Shown here piece by piece: positions 54,655 through 64,000 of a DNA stretch of 64,000 nucleotides. Numbering within the stretch: the stretch's first letter is position 1; each line of letters starts with the position of its first letter. The position numbers and the translations under genes were made by a program. The stretch comes from a virus, in IMG/VR virus record IMGVR_UViG_3300021962_000047, positions 1 to 64,000 of that record. One strand, given 5' to 3'. The notes beneath the pieces were generated by a model that saw only the letters and a list, made by a program, of their open reading frames with translations, did no database searches and was not told where the DNA came from.

Positions 54655-57600
54655 TTAAGAACAGTTAGAGTAGAACGTAATATTGTTAGGTGAACAACTT
54701 GTCAAAGTATATTGACTATAGTTAGTTGCTGGAGGGTCTCCAGGGTTAGATGGTGATTGTGCATAAATGTAGTTACCTTGGACATCTGCTGCGATTTCAC
54801 TATAGAAAATCGTTAATGAACACGGTGCAGGTGGGTCAACCGCACCGATTTCAACACGAACCACATCACCAACACATGCGGATATTGTAGTTGTAGTATT
54901 CGAACCACAAGGAACACCAGTTCCAAACGAATAAACCTGAACTCCATTAACTTTAATAACTCCAAGAGTTTTAATACAACAAGTAGAACCAACAATACAG
55001 CCTTGTTTAATATGTTGAACATTTATTGTACAACATTGAGTTGTTTGAGTTGGTGTAACAGTTCTGGTTGGTGTTGGAGTCCTTGTTGGAGTTCTCGTAA
55101 CTGTTTGAGTTGCAGTTTTAGTTGGCGTAGGAGTTGCAGTTCTCGTAGGTGTTGCAGTTCTCGTAGGTGTTGGAGTCGGTGTTGGTGTTGTAATAACACT
55201 CGTACATGGGTAAGATTCGGTACATGTAGCACAATCATCATAAGTAATACCACCAAATCCACCTGTAAATACAGACCAAGTTATTGGTACATCAAGTATT
55301 TTATTTAATGTGTAACAATTATTTGAAATTCCTCCTTGTTCTGAAACATACACAATTAGACCATTATTATTACTCACATACTCACAAATACTAGTATCTT
55401 GACTACCAAAGTAATATATTTCAAATTCACCTTCGGAACAACAATTGTCCGATAAACTAAAGTAACAATACTCAGGACTTGTTGGAGTCGGAGTTAATGT
55501 TGGTGTTTGAGTTGGTGTAGGTGTTGGTGTCGGACACGGAGCTACATCATTACAAGCTGAACAATCGACATATAATGTAGTCACTTTATACTCTGCGGGT
55601 TCTGGCGTTCCCACTAAGTCATAAATTGTGTAACAAATTCCGTCAATTATAACAACATACCCTTGTAATTCACTTCCATATGCCGTTGGAACATCAACAA
55701 ATTTCACAATTTCAGTTCTTCCATCACAACATTCAATCATTGTTAATTCCCATGTAGTGTATGCAACCGTTTCGGTTGGGGTATTAGTAGGTGTATTTGT
55801 TGCGGTTAATGTAGGTGTAGCTGTTGCGGTCAACGTAGGTGTTGATGTCAACGTAGGTGTGTTTGTCGATGTTAATGTTGGAGTTGAAGTCCTTGTTGGT
55901 GTATTTGTAGCTGTTAATGTTGGAGTATTTGTCGCGGTCAACGTAGGTGTTGCCGTTGCGGTTAGTGTTGGAGTCGAAGTCCTTGTTGGAGTATTTGTGG
56001 CAGTTAACGTAGGAGTTGAAGTCCTTGTTGGTGTATTTGTTGCAGTCAACGTAGGAGTTGAAGTCCTTGTTGGGGTATTTGTTGCGGTTAATGTTGGAGT
56101 ATTTGTCGCGGTTAAAGTTGGAGTATTTGTTGCGGTTAAAGTAGGAGTTGAAGTTCTTGTCGGAGTATTTGTTGCGGTTAAAGTAGGTGTTGAAGTTCTT
56201 GTCGGAGTATTTGTCGCGGTTAAAGTAGGTGTTGATGTTAATGTTGGAGTATTTGTTGCAGTCAACGTAGGTGTTGATGTTAATGTTTGGGTTGGTGTAG
56301 GAGTAACTGTTCTTGTTGCCGTTAACGTAGGAGTGTTTGTCGCTGTTAGTGTAGGTGTTGATGTTAATGTTTGAGTCGGTGTAGGAGTAACTGTTCTCGT
56401 TGCAGTTAATGTAGGTGTACTGGTTGATGTAAGTGTTTGTGTTGATGTAACTGTTTGAGTTTGTGTTGGAGTAACCGTTCTCGTTGCGGTTAATGTTGGA
56501 GTACTAGTTGAAGTCAACGTAGGTGTTGAAGTCAATGTAGGTGTGCTGGTAGATGTTTGTGTTGGAGTACTTGTTAAAGTCGGTGTGTTAGTTGCAGTTA
56601 ATGTTGGAGTAGATGTTAGTGTCTGAGTATTAGTAGGTGTAACCGTTCTGGTTGATGTTAATGTCGGTGTGTTAGTTGGTGTTTGAGTTGGCTGTGCAGT
56701 CAATGTAGGTGTCGCAGTTGAAGTCAATGTAGGTGTTGAAGTCAACGTAGGTGTACTTGTTGAAGTTAAAGTTGGAGTATTAGTTGCGGTTAATGTGGGA
56801 GTATTTGTTGATGTTAAAGTAGGTGTAGATGTTAATGTTTGAGTTAAAGTTGGCGTTTGTGTTGGAGTAGATGTAACTGTTTGTGTCGGTGTCGGAGTTG
56901 GACATGTAAATGTAGTACCCGCAACTGCATCACCATCTACATCAGTTACAATATTGATTTGTGTTGGGTCACTTATTCTTTGAATATATAGGCTTGGACC
57001 TCCGTATAATGAAATTAATTCACTATAAATGTAAGGTGTTAGATTACCATCTGAATATAATGTTTCACCTTCAATTACAGGGTGGTCATTATCATAAATT
57101 ACAATAGTTGATGGTGTACCATAACATAAATCATTTAAACTATTTGATATATAATAGTTTTCAGCATTTTGAATTTGAGTTGGTGTTGGTGTAGATGTTT
57201 GAGTGCTCGTAGGGGTTGGAGTATTTGTAGAACTCAATGTCGGAGTAGAAGTTAATGATTGAGTCGGTGTTGGTGTAACTGTTCTTGTTGAGGTTAATGT
57301 AGGAGTATTAGTTGCGGTTAAAGTAGGTGTACTAGTTAAAGTAGGTGTTGAGGTCGAAGTTAAAGTAGGTGTGTTAGTTGATGTTAATGTTGGCGTATTA
57401 GTTGAAGTTAATGTTGGCGTTTGACTCTGAGTTTGTGTATTAGTTGGAGTAACAGTTCTTGTTGATGTCAAAGTAGGTGTTGACGTACTTGTCAATGTTG
57501 GAGTACTGGTCGTTGTTGGCGTTGAAGTGCTCGTCTGAGTTGGAGTATTAGTAAGTGTTTGAGTTGGAGTTGCAGTTAATGTTTTAGTGGCTGTTACTGT

Positions 57601-58440
57601 TTGAGTATTTGTTGGTGTTAAAGTTAAAGTACTTGTTAAAGTAGGTGTTGAAGTACTTGTTAGTGTTGGCGTTTGAGTTAAAGTAGGAGTTGAAGTACTT
57701 GTTAATGTTGGAGTACTTGTTAATGTAGGTGTTGAAGTACTTGTTAGAGTTGGCGTTTGAGTTAAAGTAGGTGTTGACGTACTTGTCAATGTCGGAGTAC
57801 TTGTTAGAGTTGGTGTTGACGTACTTGTCAATGTTGGAGTACTCGTTAAGGTTTGAGTATTCGTTGGGGTTAAAGTGGGTGTTTGAGTTAAAGTAGGTGT
57901 TGAAGTACTTGTTAAAGTAGGAGTTGAAGTTAATGTAGGTGTAGATGTACTAGTTAAAGTTGGTGTGCTTGTTAATGTCGGTGTTGAAGTGCTTGTTAAT
58001 GTTGGTGTAGATGTACTTGTTTGAGTCGGAGTATTAGTCGGAGTATTAGTAGATGTTAATGTCGGTGTCGAAGTGCTTGTTAAAGTTGGTGTTGCGGTAC
58101 TCGTTTGTGTTGGAGTGTTTGACAAAGTCGGAGTACTCGTCAATGTAGGAGTTGACGTACTAGTTTGAGTAGGAGTATTTGTGAGTGTTTGAGTTAATGT
58201 TGGGGTGCTAGTTAATGTTGCAGTTAAAGTTGGTGTTGGTGGAATAATATGAATATATGTTTTATCATAATAAGGAACATAAATTTCATAAGTACCTGTA
58301 AAATGAGGCGCAATATAATTAAAAGGCATTGTAAGCGTACCTAAATCAGATGGGTCACCACCTTCATCAGACAAATACGTAACCTGAACTGTAAAACCAC
58401 TTAGGTTTTCACTTAAAAATCTAATACCTTCTCCCGCCAT
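54655..58440 (-). CDS. Giant Thr/Pro-repeat adhesin-like virion protein with cysteine modules
   Basis: This 1261-residue protein begins with a ~65-residue globular domain ([18 protein letters not shown]). Two very long Thr/Pro-rich blocks follow, made of near-hexameric units such as [12 protein letters not shown] and TSTPTLT. Between them is a ~110-residue domain ([14 protein letters not shown] core) that is also present in the 1076-residue protein. After the second block come two cysteine modules ([12 protein letters not shown] through C-x2-C, and [15 protein letters not shown]), then a further short Thr/Pro linker and a C-terminal domain with CC pairs. No signal peptide. The repeats should be extended, stiff linkers spacing binding modules from the baseplate. 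A receptor-binding role and possible O-glycosylation of the Thr residues by the host are inferences. Confidence 0.7.
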   Translation of the reverse strand: MAGEGIRFLSENLSGFTVQVTYLSDEGGDPSDLGTLTMPFNYIAPHFTGTYEIYVPYYDKTYIHIIPPTPTLTATLTSTPTLTQTLTNTPTQTSTSTPTLTSTPTLSNTPTQTSTATPTLTSTSTPTLTSTNTPTNTPTQTSTSTPTLTSTSTPTLTSTPTLTSTSTPTLTSTPTLTSTSTPTLTQTPTLTPTNTQTLTSTPTLTSTSTPTLTSTPTLTSTSTPTLTQTPTLTSTSTPTLTSTPTLTSTSTPTLTQTPTLTSTSTPTLTSTLTLTPTNTQTVTATKTLTATPTQTLTNTPTQTSTSTPTTTSTPTLTSTSTPTLTSTRTVTPTNTQTQSQTPTLTSTNTPTLTSTNTPTLTSTSTPTLTSTPTLTATNTPTLTSTRTVTPTPTQSLTSTPTLSSTNTPTPTSTQTSTPTPTQIQNAENYYISNSLNDLCYGTPSTIVIYDNDHPVIEGETLYSDGNLTPYIYSELISLYGGPSLYIQRISDPTQINIVTDVDGDAVAGTTFTCPTPTPTQTVTSTPTQTPTLTQTLTSTPTLTSTNTPTLTATNTPTLTSTSTPTLTSTPTLTSTATPTLTAQPTQTPTNTPTLTSTRTVTPTNTQTLTSTPTLTATNTPTLTSTPTQTSTSTPTLTSTPTLTSTSTPTLTATRTVTPTQTQTVTSTQTLTSTSTPTLTATRTVTPTPTQTLTSTPTLTATNTPTLTATRTVTPTPTQTLTSTPTLTATNTPTLTSTPTLTATNTPTRTSTPTLTATNTPTRTSTPTLTATNTPTLTATNTPTLTATNTPTRTSTPTLTATNTPTRTSTPTLTATNTPTRTSTPTLTATATPTLTATNTPTLTATNTPTRTSTPTLTSTNTPTLTSTPTLTATATPTLTATNTPTNTPTETVAYTTWELTMIECCDGRTEIVKFVDVPTAYGSELQGYVVIIDGICYTIYDLVGTPEPAEYKVTTLYVDCSACNDVAPCPTPTPTPTQTPTLTPTPTSPEYCYFSLSDNCCSEGEFEIYYFGSQDTSICEYVSNNNGLIVYVSEQGGISNNCYTLNKILDVPITWSVFTGGFGGITYDDCATCTESYPCTSVITTPTPTPTPTRTATPTRTATPTPTKTATQTVTRTPTRTPTPTRTVTPTQTTQCCTINVQHIKQGCIVGSTCCIKTLGVIKVNGVQVYSFGTGVPCGSNTTTTISACVGDVVRVEIGAVDPPAPCSLTIFYSEIAADVQGNYIYAQSPSNPGDPPATNYSQYTLTSCSPNNITFYSNCS
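55760..56904 (-). repeat. Thr/Pro-coding tandem repeat block 2 of the 1261-residue protein
   Basis: Degenerate 18- to 36-base units encode [16 protein letters not shown]-type peptides. Peptide units are nearly identical but the Thr and Pro codons vary freely from unit to unit, so the repeats are conserved at protein level more than DNA level. Confidence 0.85.
57172..58238 (-). repeat. Thr/Pro-coding tandem repeat block 1 of the 1261-residue protein
   Basis: About 350 residues of TSTPTLT, TQTPTLT and TNTPTQT units next to the N-terminal domain. A frequent 36-base unit encodes [12 protein letters not shown]. Synonymous variation between units is extensive. Confidence 0.85.
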
Positions 58441-58453
58441 TTTTTATTTTATA

Positions 58454-58460
58454 ATAAATA
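58454..58460 (-). promoter_or_regulatory. TATTTAT motif ahead of the 1261-residue adhesin
   Basis: The sense strand reads ATATTTATTATAAAATAAAA before the ATG at 58440 (motif ends 13 bases upstream), in the 62-base gap after the 1076-residue gene. Confidence 0.4.
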
Positions 58461-58502
58461 TTACCTAATCTTATAATCCCATTTTATTTTTTAGTAATTT
58501 CT

Positions 58503-61500
58503 TTATATACAATAGAACCATTTATTATTTAAGTAGTTGTGTGTTACAGATAATTCTGAAGGTGTCAATACTCTATTCCACAATAATACCTCATATATAA
58601 ATCCACCGTAGTAATATCTGAATGATGATGTCCCTGTTCTATCAACACCAATATATAGTGTATCTATGGATGCATTTGTTGATGTACCAACATTTGATAA
58701 GAATGTTAATGATTCCTGAACTCCGTCAATATAGAATTTAAGCTTGTCAGCATTTGTAGATTGTGTACCATCAAATACCATAGTCCACATATGTGGGTTT
58801 AAATCGGCGATTTGGGATGTCTGAGCTAAACCATTTGCAGCTCCTACAACAAATGTACCACCACTTAATCTTAAGTTAGAATTGTTAGTGGATACGTTAC
58901 CGATACCAGATGTGATAAATTGTTGTGTGGTACCAGTATTTACCAATTTACCTAAAACAATTGCAGTAAACCCTGTGATAGCCGCAATAGATGTTAATGG
59001 GTTAACACTCAAGCCATCAGATGTCCCATCAAATTTAACAGCACTTAATCCACACTGTACATTGGTCCACCACGCAGGTCTGGTTGTGGCACCTCCGATT
59101 GGGTTGGCATTATGTGCACTTGCAGATGAGTCATACCATTGAGTAAAGGTATCACCACTCACAGGTGTTGGGTTAAAGTTAGTATCTAAACTTGCGTCAT
59201 AATAAATTTGTAGAGTTGGGTCTGACGGTACAACCGCCTGTGTTGCGGTTAATGTTAAAGTTGGTGTTGGTGTAAGTGTTTGAGTAATAGTAACCGTTTG
59301 TGTTAAAGTAGGTGTTGGAGTTGGAGTTAATCCGCCAAGTGTTTGTGTTGGTGGCAATGGTGTAGAAGTTATATCATTAGTCGGAGCCGGCGTAAATGTT
59401 AATGTTTGAGTTGGTGTTAAAGTTGGAGTTGAAGTACTTGTTAATGTCGGAGAACTTGTTAAAGTTGGGGTTGAAGTACTTGTTAATGTCGGAGAACTTG
59501 TTAAAGTTGGGGTTGAAGTACTTGTTAATGTTGGTGTAGGTGTCGGTGTAGTCACAATAAATGGACTAAAATCTACAATAACCGGACACTCACATTCTGA
59601 GGTATCCACACTAATCACACCAAATGATTGAACACATTCACCAGGTTGTAATACACCACTTAAATTAAATGTATGTACGTGGTCATTAAATGACATAGTT
59701 TCTGAACCATAGAACACAGTTCCCATATCACCACGAGCAACACCTGAAATAACATAATCACATAGAGCATTGGCATTACTTGTAAATCCACTATCGTTAT
59801 ATAACTTTATTGAGAAGTTAGAACATCCTCCTAATTCAACCTGAAGATATTGTGTAGTTACCGGACAACTTGGAGTATTAGTTAACGTTGGTGTATTTGT
59901 TAAGGTTGGTGTACTGGTTGAAGTTAAAGTAGGTGTTGAAGTTAAAGTAGGTGTTGACGTACTAGTTAAAGTCGGAGTAGAAGTTAAAGTAGGTGTTGAT
60001 GTGCTCGTTAGTGTTGGTGTCTGAGTTAAAGTAGGTGTTGAAGTACTTGTTAATGTAGGAGTGTTAGTTAATGTAGGTGTATTGGTTGATGTTAAAGTAG
60101 GTGTTGACGTACTAGTTAAAGTAGGTGTAGACGTACTTGTTAGTGTCGGCGTTTGAGTTAATGTCGGAGTATTTGTAGGTGTTGGTGTAGGAGTTGGACA
60201 AATTTGGTCCACACCACAAACCGATTCACCATCAACATTATTAACTATATTAATTGTTGAACCACCAACCTTCTTAATGTAGAACGGAGTTCCACCAGCA
60301 ATACTCTCTAAATCAACATACGGATATGGTGTTAATAAACTATCTTGATATAATGTTTCACCCTCAATAACGGGATGGTCATTATCATAAATTAAAATAG
60401 TTGGATTTTCTCCATAACATAACGAATCTAAACTATCTGAAATATAATAGAAATCAGCATTTTGTACTTCAGTCGGTGTAGGTGTTGATGTTAATGTTGG
60501 CGTGTTCGTTGCAGTCAACGTCGGAGTTTGGGTCAACGTAGGAGTTGAAGTACTTGTTAAGGTTGGTGTACTTGTAAGTGTTGGAGTATTAGTTGACGTT
60601 AATGTCGGAGTTTGAGTCAACGTTGGTGTCGAAGTACTTGTTAATGTCGGAGTTTGAGTCAGAGTCGGAGTTGAAGTACTTGTTAAAGTTGGGGTACTTG
60701 TTAATGTCGGTGTATTAGTTGAAGTTAAAGTCGGAGTACTTGTCAACGTAGGAGTTGATGTACTTGTCAATGTTGGAGTTTGTGTTAAAGTAGGTGTAGA
60801 AGTACTTGTCAACGTAGGAGTACTTGTCAGTGTTGGTGTGTTAGTTGAAGTTAATGTAGGAGTACTGGTTAGGGTTGGGGTATTAGTTGCGGTTAAAGTA
60901 GGGCTACTTGTTAGGGTAGGCGTGGGTGTACTTGTTAAGGTAGGACTCGGTGTAGGTGTTTGAGTTGGTATATTAAAGATATACCTGAAAGTATAAACAT
61001 AATTGTAAATTGTACTACCTGAATTAACGATACTAACATTACTAATACCACTGGTGTAATTCAATAAAGAATAATTTGTGGTTGCACTTAATTGAGTCCC
61101 ACCTGATAATGAACCCGCACCGAGTTCGATTGTAGGTTCAAACACCAATGACGAACCATTTTGTAATCCAAGAGTATTGTTAAAATTAATAACAACTGTA
61201 TTATCTACAGTTCCATCCATGGTTGCCGAATATGATGCAAATACAGAACCCGCGGTGTATGTTCCAACAATATCAATAGTTCTAGTATTGATTAATGTTG
61301 GAGTTGGTGTTGGCGTTCTTCTTGGAGTTTCTGTTGGTCTAACAAAAGGAGTTACACCTTTATTTGGTCTACAACACGTATCACTATCTGCGAACGATTC
61401 AATTATATTAACATATAATACATTCCTAACAGGAACAATATATTCACCTCTTTCATTAACAATTTTAAATTCACCAATGTATCTACCAACTTTAGATGAT

Positions 61501-61733
61501 GTTTTTTTGTTGAATTGATAATAAACAGAATAACCTGAACCATCTTCATTGATAGTTACACCCGCAGGAACATTAGCTAATCTATAAATTCCTGTATCAA
61601 CATCTTTAAGTGAGAATGTAACTGTAGACGCTGACAAATATTGGTCGAGCTGATGATACCCATTTCTCGATTCATTTATTACCTCAACCATCAATTTAGG
61701 TAATGTACTATTCTGTCTTATAAAAAACTCCAT
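58503..61733 (-). CDS. BppU-like, Thr/Pro-linked, lectin-like receptor-binding protein candidate
   Basis: This 1076-residue protein has clear modules. Residues 1-115 are a BppU-like Ig domain shared with the 117-residue protein. A second globular domain follows at about 145-260, then Thr/Pro linker blocks at about residues 260-425, 515-620 and 725-840. Between blocks sit the [14 protein letters not shown] domain (about 425-515, a paralogue of one in the 1261-residue protein) and a cysteine-containing beta domain (VELGGCSNFSIKLY). The C-terminal ~215 residues form a concanavalin/LamG-like lectin fold: LQIYYDASLDTNF, then WTMVFDGT, DKLKFYIDGVQESLTF, YIGVDRT and GGFIYEVLLWNRVLTPSE. Anchor at the N-terminus, spacers in the middle and a sugar-binding-type tip suggest host recognition of surface glycans. 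Confidence 0.75.
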   Translation of the reverse strand: MEFFIRQNSTLPKLMVEVINESRNGYHQLDQYLSASTVTFSLKDVDTGIYRLANVPAGVTINEDGSGYSVYYQFNKKTSSKVGRYIGEFKIVNERGEYIVPVRNVLYVNIIESFADSDTCCRPNKGVTPFVRPTETPRRTPTPTPTLINTRTIDIVGTYTAGSVFASYSATMDGTVDNTVVINFNNTLGLQNGSSLVFEPTIELGAGSLSGGTQLSATTNYSLLNYTSGISNVSIVNSGSTIYNYVYTFRYIFNIPTQTPTPSPTLTSTPTPTLTSSPTLTATNTPTLTSTPTLTSTNTPTLTSTPTLTSTSTPTLTQTPTLTSTSTPTLTSTPTLTSTNTPTLTSTPTLTSTSTPTLTQTPTLTSTSTPTLTQTPTLTSTNTPTLTSTPTLTSTSTPTLTQTPTLTATNTPTLTSTPTPTEVQNADFYYISDSLDSLCYGENPTILIYDNDHPVIEGETLYQDSLLTPYPYVDLESIAGGTPFYIKKVGGSTINIVNNVDGESVCGVDQICPTPTPTPTNTPTLTQTPTLTSTSTPTLTSTSTPTLTSTNTPTLTNTPTLTSTSTPTLTQTPTLTSTSTPTLTSTPTLTSTSTPTLTSTPTLTSTSTPTLTNTPTLTNTPSCPVTTQYLQVELGGCSNFSIKLYNDSGFTSNANALCDYVISGVARGDMGTVFYGSETMSFNDHVHTFNLSGVLQPGECVQSFGVISVDTSECECPVIVDFSPFIVTTPTPTPTLTSTSTPTLTSSPTLTSTSTPTLTSSPTLTSTSTPTLTPTQTLTFTPAPTNDITSTPLPPTQTLGGLTPTPTPTLTQTVTITQTLTPTPTLTLTATQAVVPSDPTLQIYYDASLDTNFNPTPVSGDTFTQWYDSSASAHNANPIGGATTRPAWWTNVQCGLSAVKFDGTSDGLSVNPLTSIAAITGFTAIVLGKLVNTGTTQQFITSGIGNVSTNNSNLRLSGGTFVVGAANGLAQTSQIADLNPHMWTMVFDGTQSTNADKLKFYIDGVQESLTFLSNVGTSTNASIDTLYIGVDRTGTSSFRYYYGGFIYEVLLWNRVLTPSELSVTHNYLNNKWFYCI
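59240..60970 (-). repeat. Thr/Pro-coding repeat blocks of the 1076-residue protein
   Basis: Three blocks (about 59240-59555, 59872-60200 and 60475-60970) of the same [12 protein letters not shown]-type units as in the neighbouring adhesin, separated by globular domains. Sequence likeness between the two genes makes recombination between them possible. Confidence 0.8.
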
Positions 61734-61746
61734 CTACTTACTATAA

Positions 61747-64000
61747 TTATAAACAAGGGTTATCATTTATACAATCAGCACAATCTGTATATACTGGTGA
61801 ATCAATATAAAGTACATTACTACCAGGTGATATAGGACCAATTGGTCCAAAAAGTACCGTTATATAATAACACTTACCTTCATATTGGATTATATCACCA
61901 ACATTCAATATTGACGTACTATTAATTGAATCTAGTAATGAGTCACCATCATCACAACAACTTAATGCCGTCATATCTCCATACCCATAAACACATTCAT
62001 TTTCCGATGTACATTCAACACACGTTTCATAAACGTTAATTACAGTTAAACCTAATGGAGGTCCAATTGCTGGTGTTGGAAGAGTAATAATCTCAAAACA
62101 TTGGACAAACCCATCATGTTCTATAGTAACAATATCACCAAGATTTAAAGTTGTAAGGGAACTAATAATCTCAATAGGTTCTTCCCATCCATCTATACAA
62201 CACGATTTTAATGTTCCAACCTCATAATTGTAATATACCGGTTGTGAAAGTGTTGGTGTAGGTACTGGTGGTGTATATGTTGGTGTTGGCACCGGAGGTG
62301 TCTGTGTCGGAACTAACGGTGTTGACGTAACATCATTTGTCGGTTGAGGTGTAAATGACAATGTAGGTGTCATCGTAGCCGTCAACGTAGGTGTCATTGT
62401 CAACGTCGGTGTTTGAGTTTGAGTTGGATATAAGATTACATTAACATCAACCTCACAATTTTCATCCGTTACATTAAAGTTGAAATCACAATTTGCATCA
62501 ATAATATTAAATCCAAAATCACATTCGATATCATTAATTGCATAATCAAATCTACAAGTGACTGTATCAACATTGAAGTCGAAATAACATTGTGACAATA
62601 TCTCCAAACAGTTTGGACACCAATAATCGAATAAATTAAATCGGTCCTTCAATACCCTGAAGTTGTGTTGGATTTGAGATGAATCCAATGGTTCAACATA
62701 CATTCTGAATTGAGATATACCCCCCATAAAGGTTCCACCAAAATTTTGTTCCATCAAAATATCGGTTGTCAATCCAGATAATGAGGTACCTGACAAAGTA
62801 TTGTTCGGCATCAATTCAGGGTCCTGAATATATGGACCATAACGGTCTTCACAATTTTGGAAGATTAAACTCTCACGAAGACCTTGAGTACCACCACCCC
62901 ATGAAATGTTAAACGGAACTCCGATTTGTTTTTCACGTTGGGTGTTTAACTCACGAGGAATAATTTCTTCAAAATCTTCGATAACCATAAACAGGTAACC
63001 GTTAACATATAAACGAAGAACACCTCTTCTATCTTCAACTTGTCTTAACCATTTTCTGTTAAGTTCAATAACTTCTTCAGGTAATTCTTTTTTACCACCC
63101 TCGTGTGTTTGAGGGGGTTGAATAAGGTTTACCGTGGCACCATAGGTTTCAGAAGAATATACGTATTCGCGTATGTCTCCCAATCCCCCTTTATTTAATA
63201 GGTCACATCCGTCGTACCACCTATATCGGTCAAAGACAGCTGTTAACATTACCCATCTTTCTTTTGTTCTTTCGGCTTCAGAAACAGGATAACCACAAAC
63301 ATCATAGATACCACGAGATGAACATATCTCATTAATTGTATATCCCGAACAATATGTCAACCCAGTTGTTTCACATGTTCCCGTTGTGACGCAATCACCC
63401 GTTAACTTAATGTATTTAACACATAATCGTGGGTTTTTAGGGTCACCACTCAAACGAATAGACATTGCATTTGAGAATACATCCATCGCTGGGTCAACAG
63501 GTGGTTCAGGAACCTCTGTATTGTATGAACAAAACGGACCAATATTGTGTTGAACAGTTGTTGCGGTTTGAGGGTAAACCAACAAACAATGAGATAATGT
63601 ATTTGCGGTGTCGGCACATCCGCATGTTTTAATACAATCAGTTAAACCTGATGTAACTCTTTGGTATTCCCATTGTGTTCCACCCGACGTATCAAAATCA
63701 AAATCACATTTGAAATTCTCAGGAGTTTGAGTTAAACCAGAGGCTGGATGATAAAATTTATTTTCAGCACGAGTACCAAAGAAAAAGAATGTTCCCGCAT
63801 TTTCAGGGTAAACTGTGTTTAGATATGTCTGGTGTTGTTCACGGATATGGTATTCATCTACCTGACGTGGTTTGATAACCGTCTCCATTGTCCACCCCTT
63901 ATTAACCCTTTCAGGGAAAACTTCATAATCGTAACCATGTAATTTGTAGAAACCCTGAAAAAATCCACCATATAATTCTTGGTAATAACCAACTTGGCTA
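61747..64000 (-). CDS. Large virion protein with lectin-like and cysteine modules (5' partial)
   Basis: The frame continues past the ATG at 63888 to the right edge of the window. The 37 upstream codons read as coding (GGFFQGFYKLHGYDYEVFPE), so the true start is outside and the visible part is about 750 residues. The middle has a concanavalin-like segment (RGVLRLYVNGYLFMVIEDFE, then NISWGGGTQGLRESLIFQ), common in phage fibres. A run of short Cys-containing strands follows (IECDFGFNIIDANCDFNFNV). A short Thr/Pro linker leads to two cysteine modules at the C-terminus (SCCIDGWEEPIEI and SCCDDGDSLLDS, each closing with C-x2-C-x5-C). It lies 13 bases before the BppU-like gene in transcription order. 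I infer a tail-fibre or adhesin component. Confidence 0.7.
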   Translation of the reverse strand, partial: SQVGYYQELYGGFFQGFYKLHGYDYEVFPERVNKGWTMETVIKPRQVDEYHIREQHQTYLNTVYPENAGTFFFFGTRAENKFYHPASGLTQTPENFKCDFDFDTSGGTQWEYQRVTSGLTDCIKTCGCADTANTLSHCLLVYPQTATTVQHNIGPFCSYNTEVPEPPVDPAMDVFSNAMSIRLSGDPKNPRLCVKYIKLTGDCVTTGTCETTGLTYCSGYTINEICSSRGIYDVCGYPVSEAERTKERWVMLTAVFDRYRWYDGCDLLNKGGLGDIREYVYSSETYGATVNLIQPPQTHEGGKKELPEEVIELNRKWLRQVEDRRGVLRLYVNGYLFMVIEDFEEIIPRELNTQREKQIGVPFNISWGGGTQGLRESLIFQNCEDRYGPYIQDPELMPNNTLSGTSLSGLTTDILMEQNFGGTFMGGISQFRMYVEPLDSSQIQHNFRVLKDRFNLFDYWCPNCLEILSQCYFDFNVDTVTCRFDYAINDIECDFGFNIIDANCDFNFNVTDENCEVDVNVILYPTQTQTPTLTMTPTLTATMTPTLSFTPQPTNDVTSTPLVPTQTPPVPTPTYTPPVPTPTLSQPVYYNYEVGTLKSCCIDGWEEPIEIISSLTTLNLGDIVTIEHDGFVQCFEIITLPTPAIGPPLGLTVINVYETCVECTSENECVYGYGDMTALSCCDDGDSLLDSINSTSILNVGDIIQYEGKCYYITVLFGPIGPISPGSNVLYIDSPVYTDCADCINDNPCL

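Noticed and set aside
55757-56374. A 205-codon plus-strand Val/Gly-rich ORF
   Set aside because: It is antisense to the Thr/Pro repeats; its low-complexity [11 protein letters not shown] pattern is the forced complement of Thr/Pro codons.
55760-60970. Regularly spaced repeats that could suggest a CRISPR array
   Set aside because: The units are in-frame coding repeats with synonymous variation and no unique spacers; no cas gene is present.
54655-64000. A diversity-generating retroelement acting on the adhesin tips
   Set aside because: No reverse transcriptase gene and no matching template/variable repeat pair was seen in the window.
1-64000. tRNA or rRNA genes
   Set aside because: No cloverleaf-like sequence or rRNA-like stretch was noticed in the short gaps, although no scan could be run.

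Overview
OVERVIEW. The window is an AT-rich, gene-dense stretch of a tailed phage (Caudoviricetes) with a contractile, T4-like tail. It carries clear relatives of T4 baseplate proteins gp25, gp6 and gp53, tail sheath gp18, tail tube gp19, a gp29-type tape measure, replicative helicase gp41, RecA-like UvsX, an RNase H-type 5' nuclease, a gp32-type ssDNA-binding protein and a family B polymerase gp43. A Bacteroidetes (flavobacterium-like) host is inferred from three things. Start codons are mostly preceded by A/T-rich sequence instead of Shine-Dalgarno sites. Two candidate promoters fit the Bacteroidetes -7 consensus TAnnTTTG, one exactly and one with a single mismatch. The ribonucleotide reductase carries its ATP-cone on NrdB, an arrangement described in Leeuwenhoekiella. 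No terminase, portal or major capsid gene lies in the window, so it is an interior piece of a larger genome.  LAYOUT. Nearly everything is on the minus strand, so reading runs from high to low coordinates. (a) 54.3-64 kb and 1-1.3 kb: large host-interaction proteins built from Thr/Pro repeat linkers alternating with cysteine-rich or lectin-like modules. (b) 51.4-54.2 kb: DNA polymerase behind a palindromic leader element. (c) 44.8-51.4 kb: a plus-strand island with a ribbon-helix-helix-like regulator, an SNF2-type helicase, a superoxide dismutase fused to a probable nuclease, and two neck or head-surface proteins. Two minus-strand neck/tail-completion genes sit inside it. (d) 32-44.7 kb: tail sheath, a HAD-like enzyme, tail tube, a tail-assembly chaperone with an apparent +1 frameshift extension, tape measure, and a very large baseplate protein with an OmpA-like segment. 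(e) 25-32 kb: gp53-like wedge protein and a 2205-residue hub protein ending in a glucosaminidase-like domain. (f) 16-25 kb: replication module in the order SSB, small ORF, UvsX, 5' nuclease, unknown, gp41 helicase, NrdB, NrdA, closed by a UUCG-loop terminator. (g) 1.3-16 kb: gp25, gp6, a 1666-residue protein with internal membrane-like helices, and five further baseplate or tail proteins.  HOW IT WORKS TOGETHER. The replication genes form a recombination-dependent replisome with its own dNTP supply. They are wedged between the hub and wedge halves of the baseplate cluster. Transcription units are bounded by strong intrinsic terminators, and many unit starts carry a sense-strand TATTTAT motif. 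Adjacent virion genes are often coupled by TAATG stop-start overlaps.  MOST NOTABLE. The dismutase-nuclease fusion with an intact metal site; the overlooked +1 frameshift extension of the tail chaperone; the cysteine-module/Thr-Pro-linker architecture shared by at least three virion proteins; the membrane-like segment in a baseplate protein; and the possible autoregulatory hairpin ahead of the polymerase. No gap of more than 300 bases lacks a gene.
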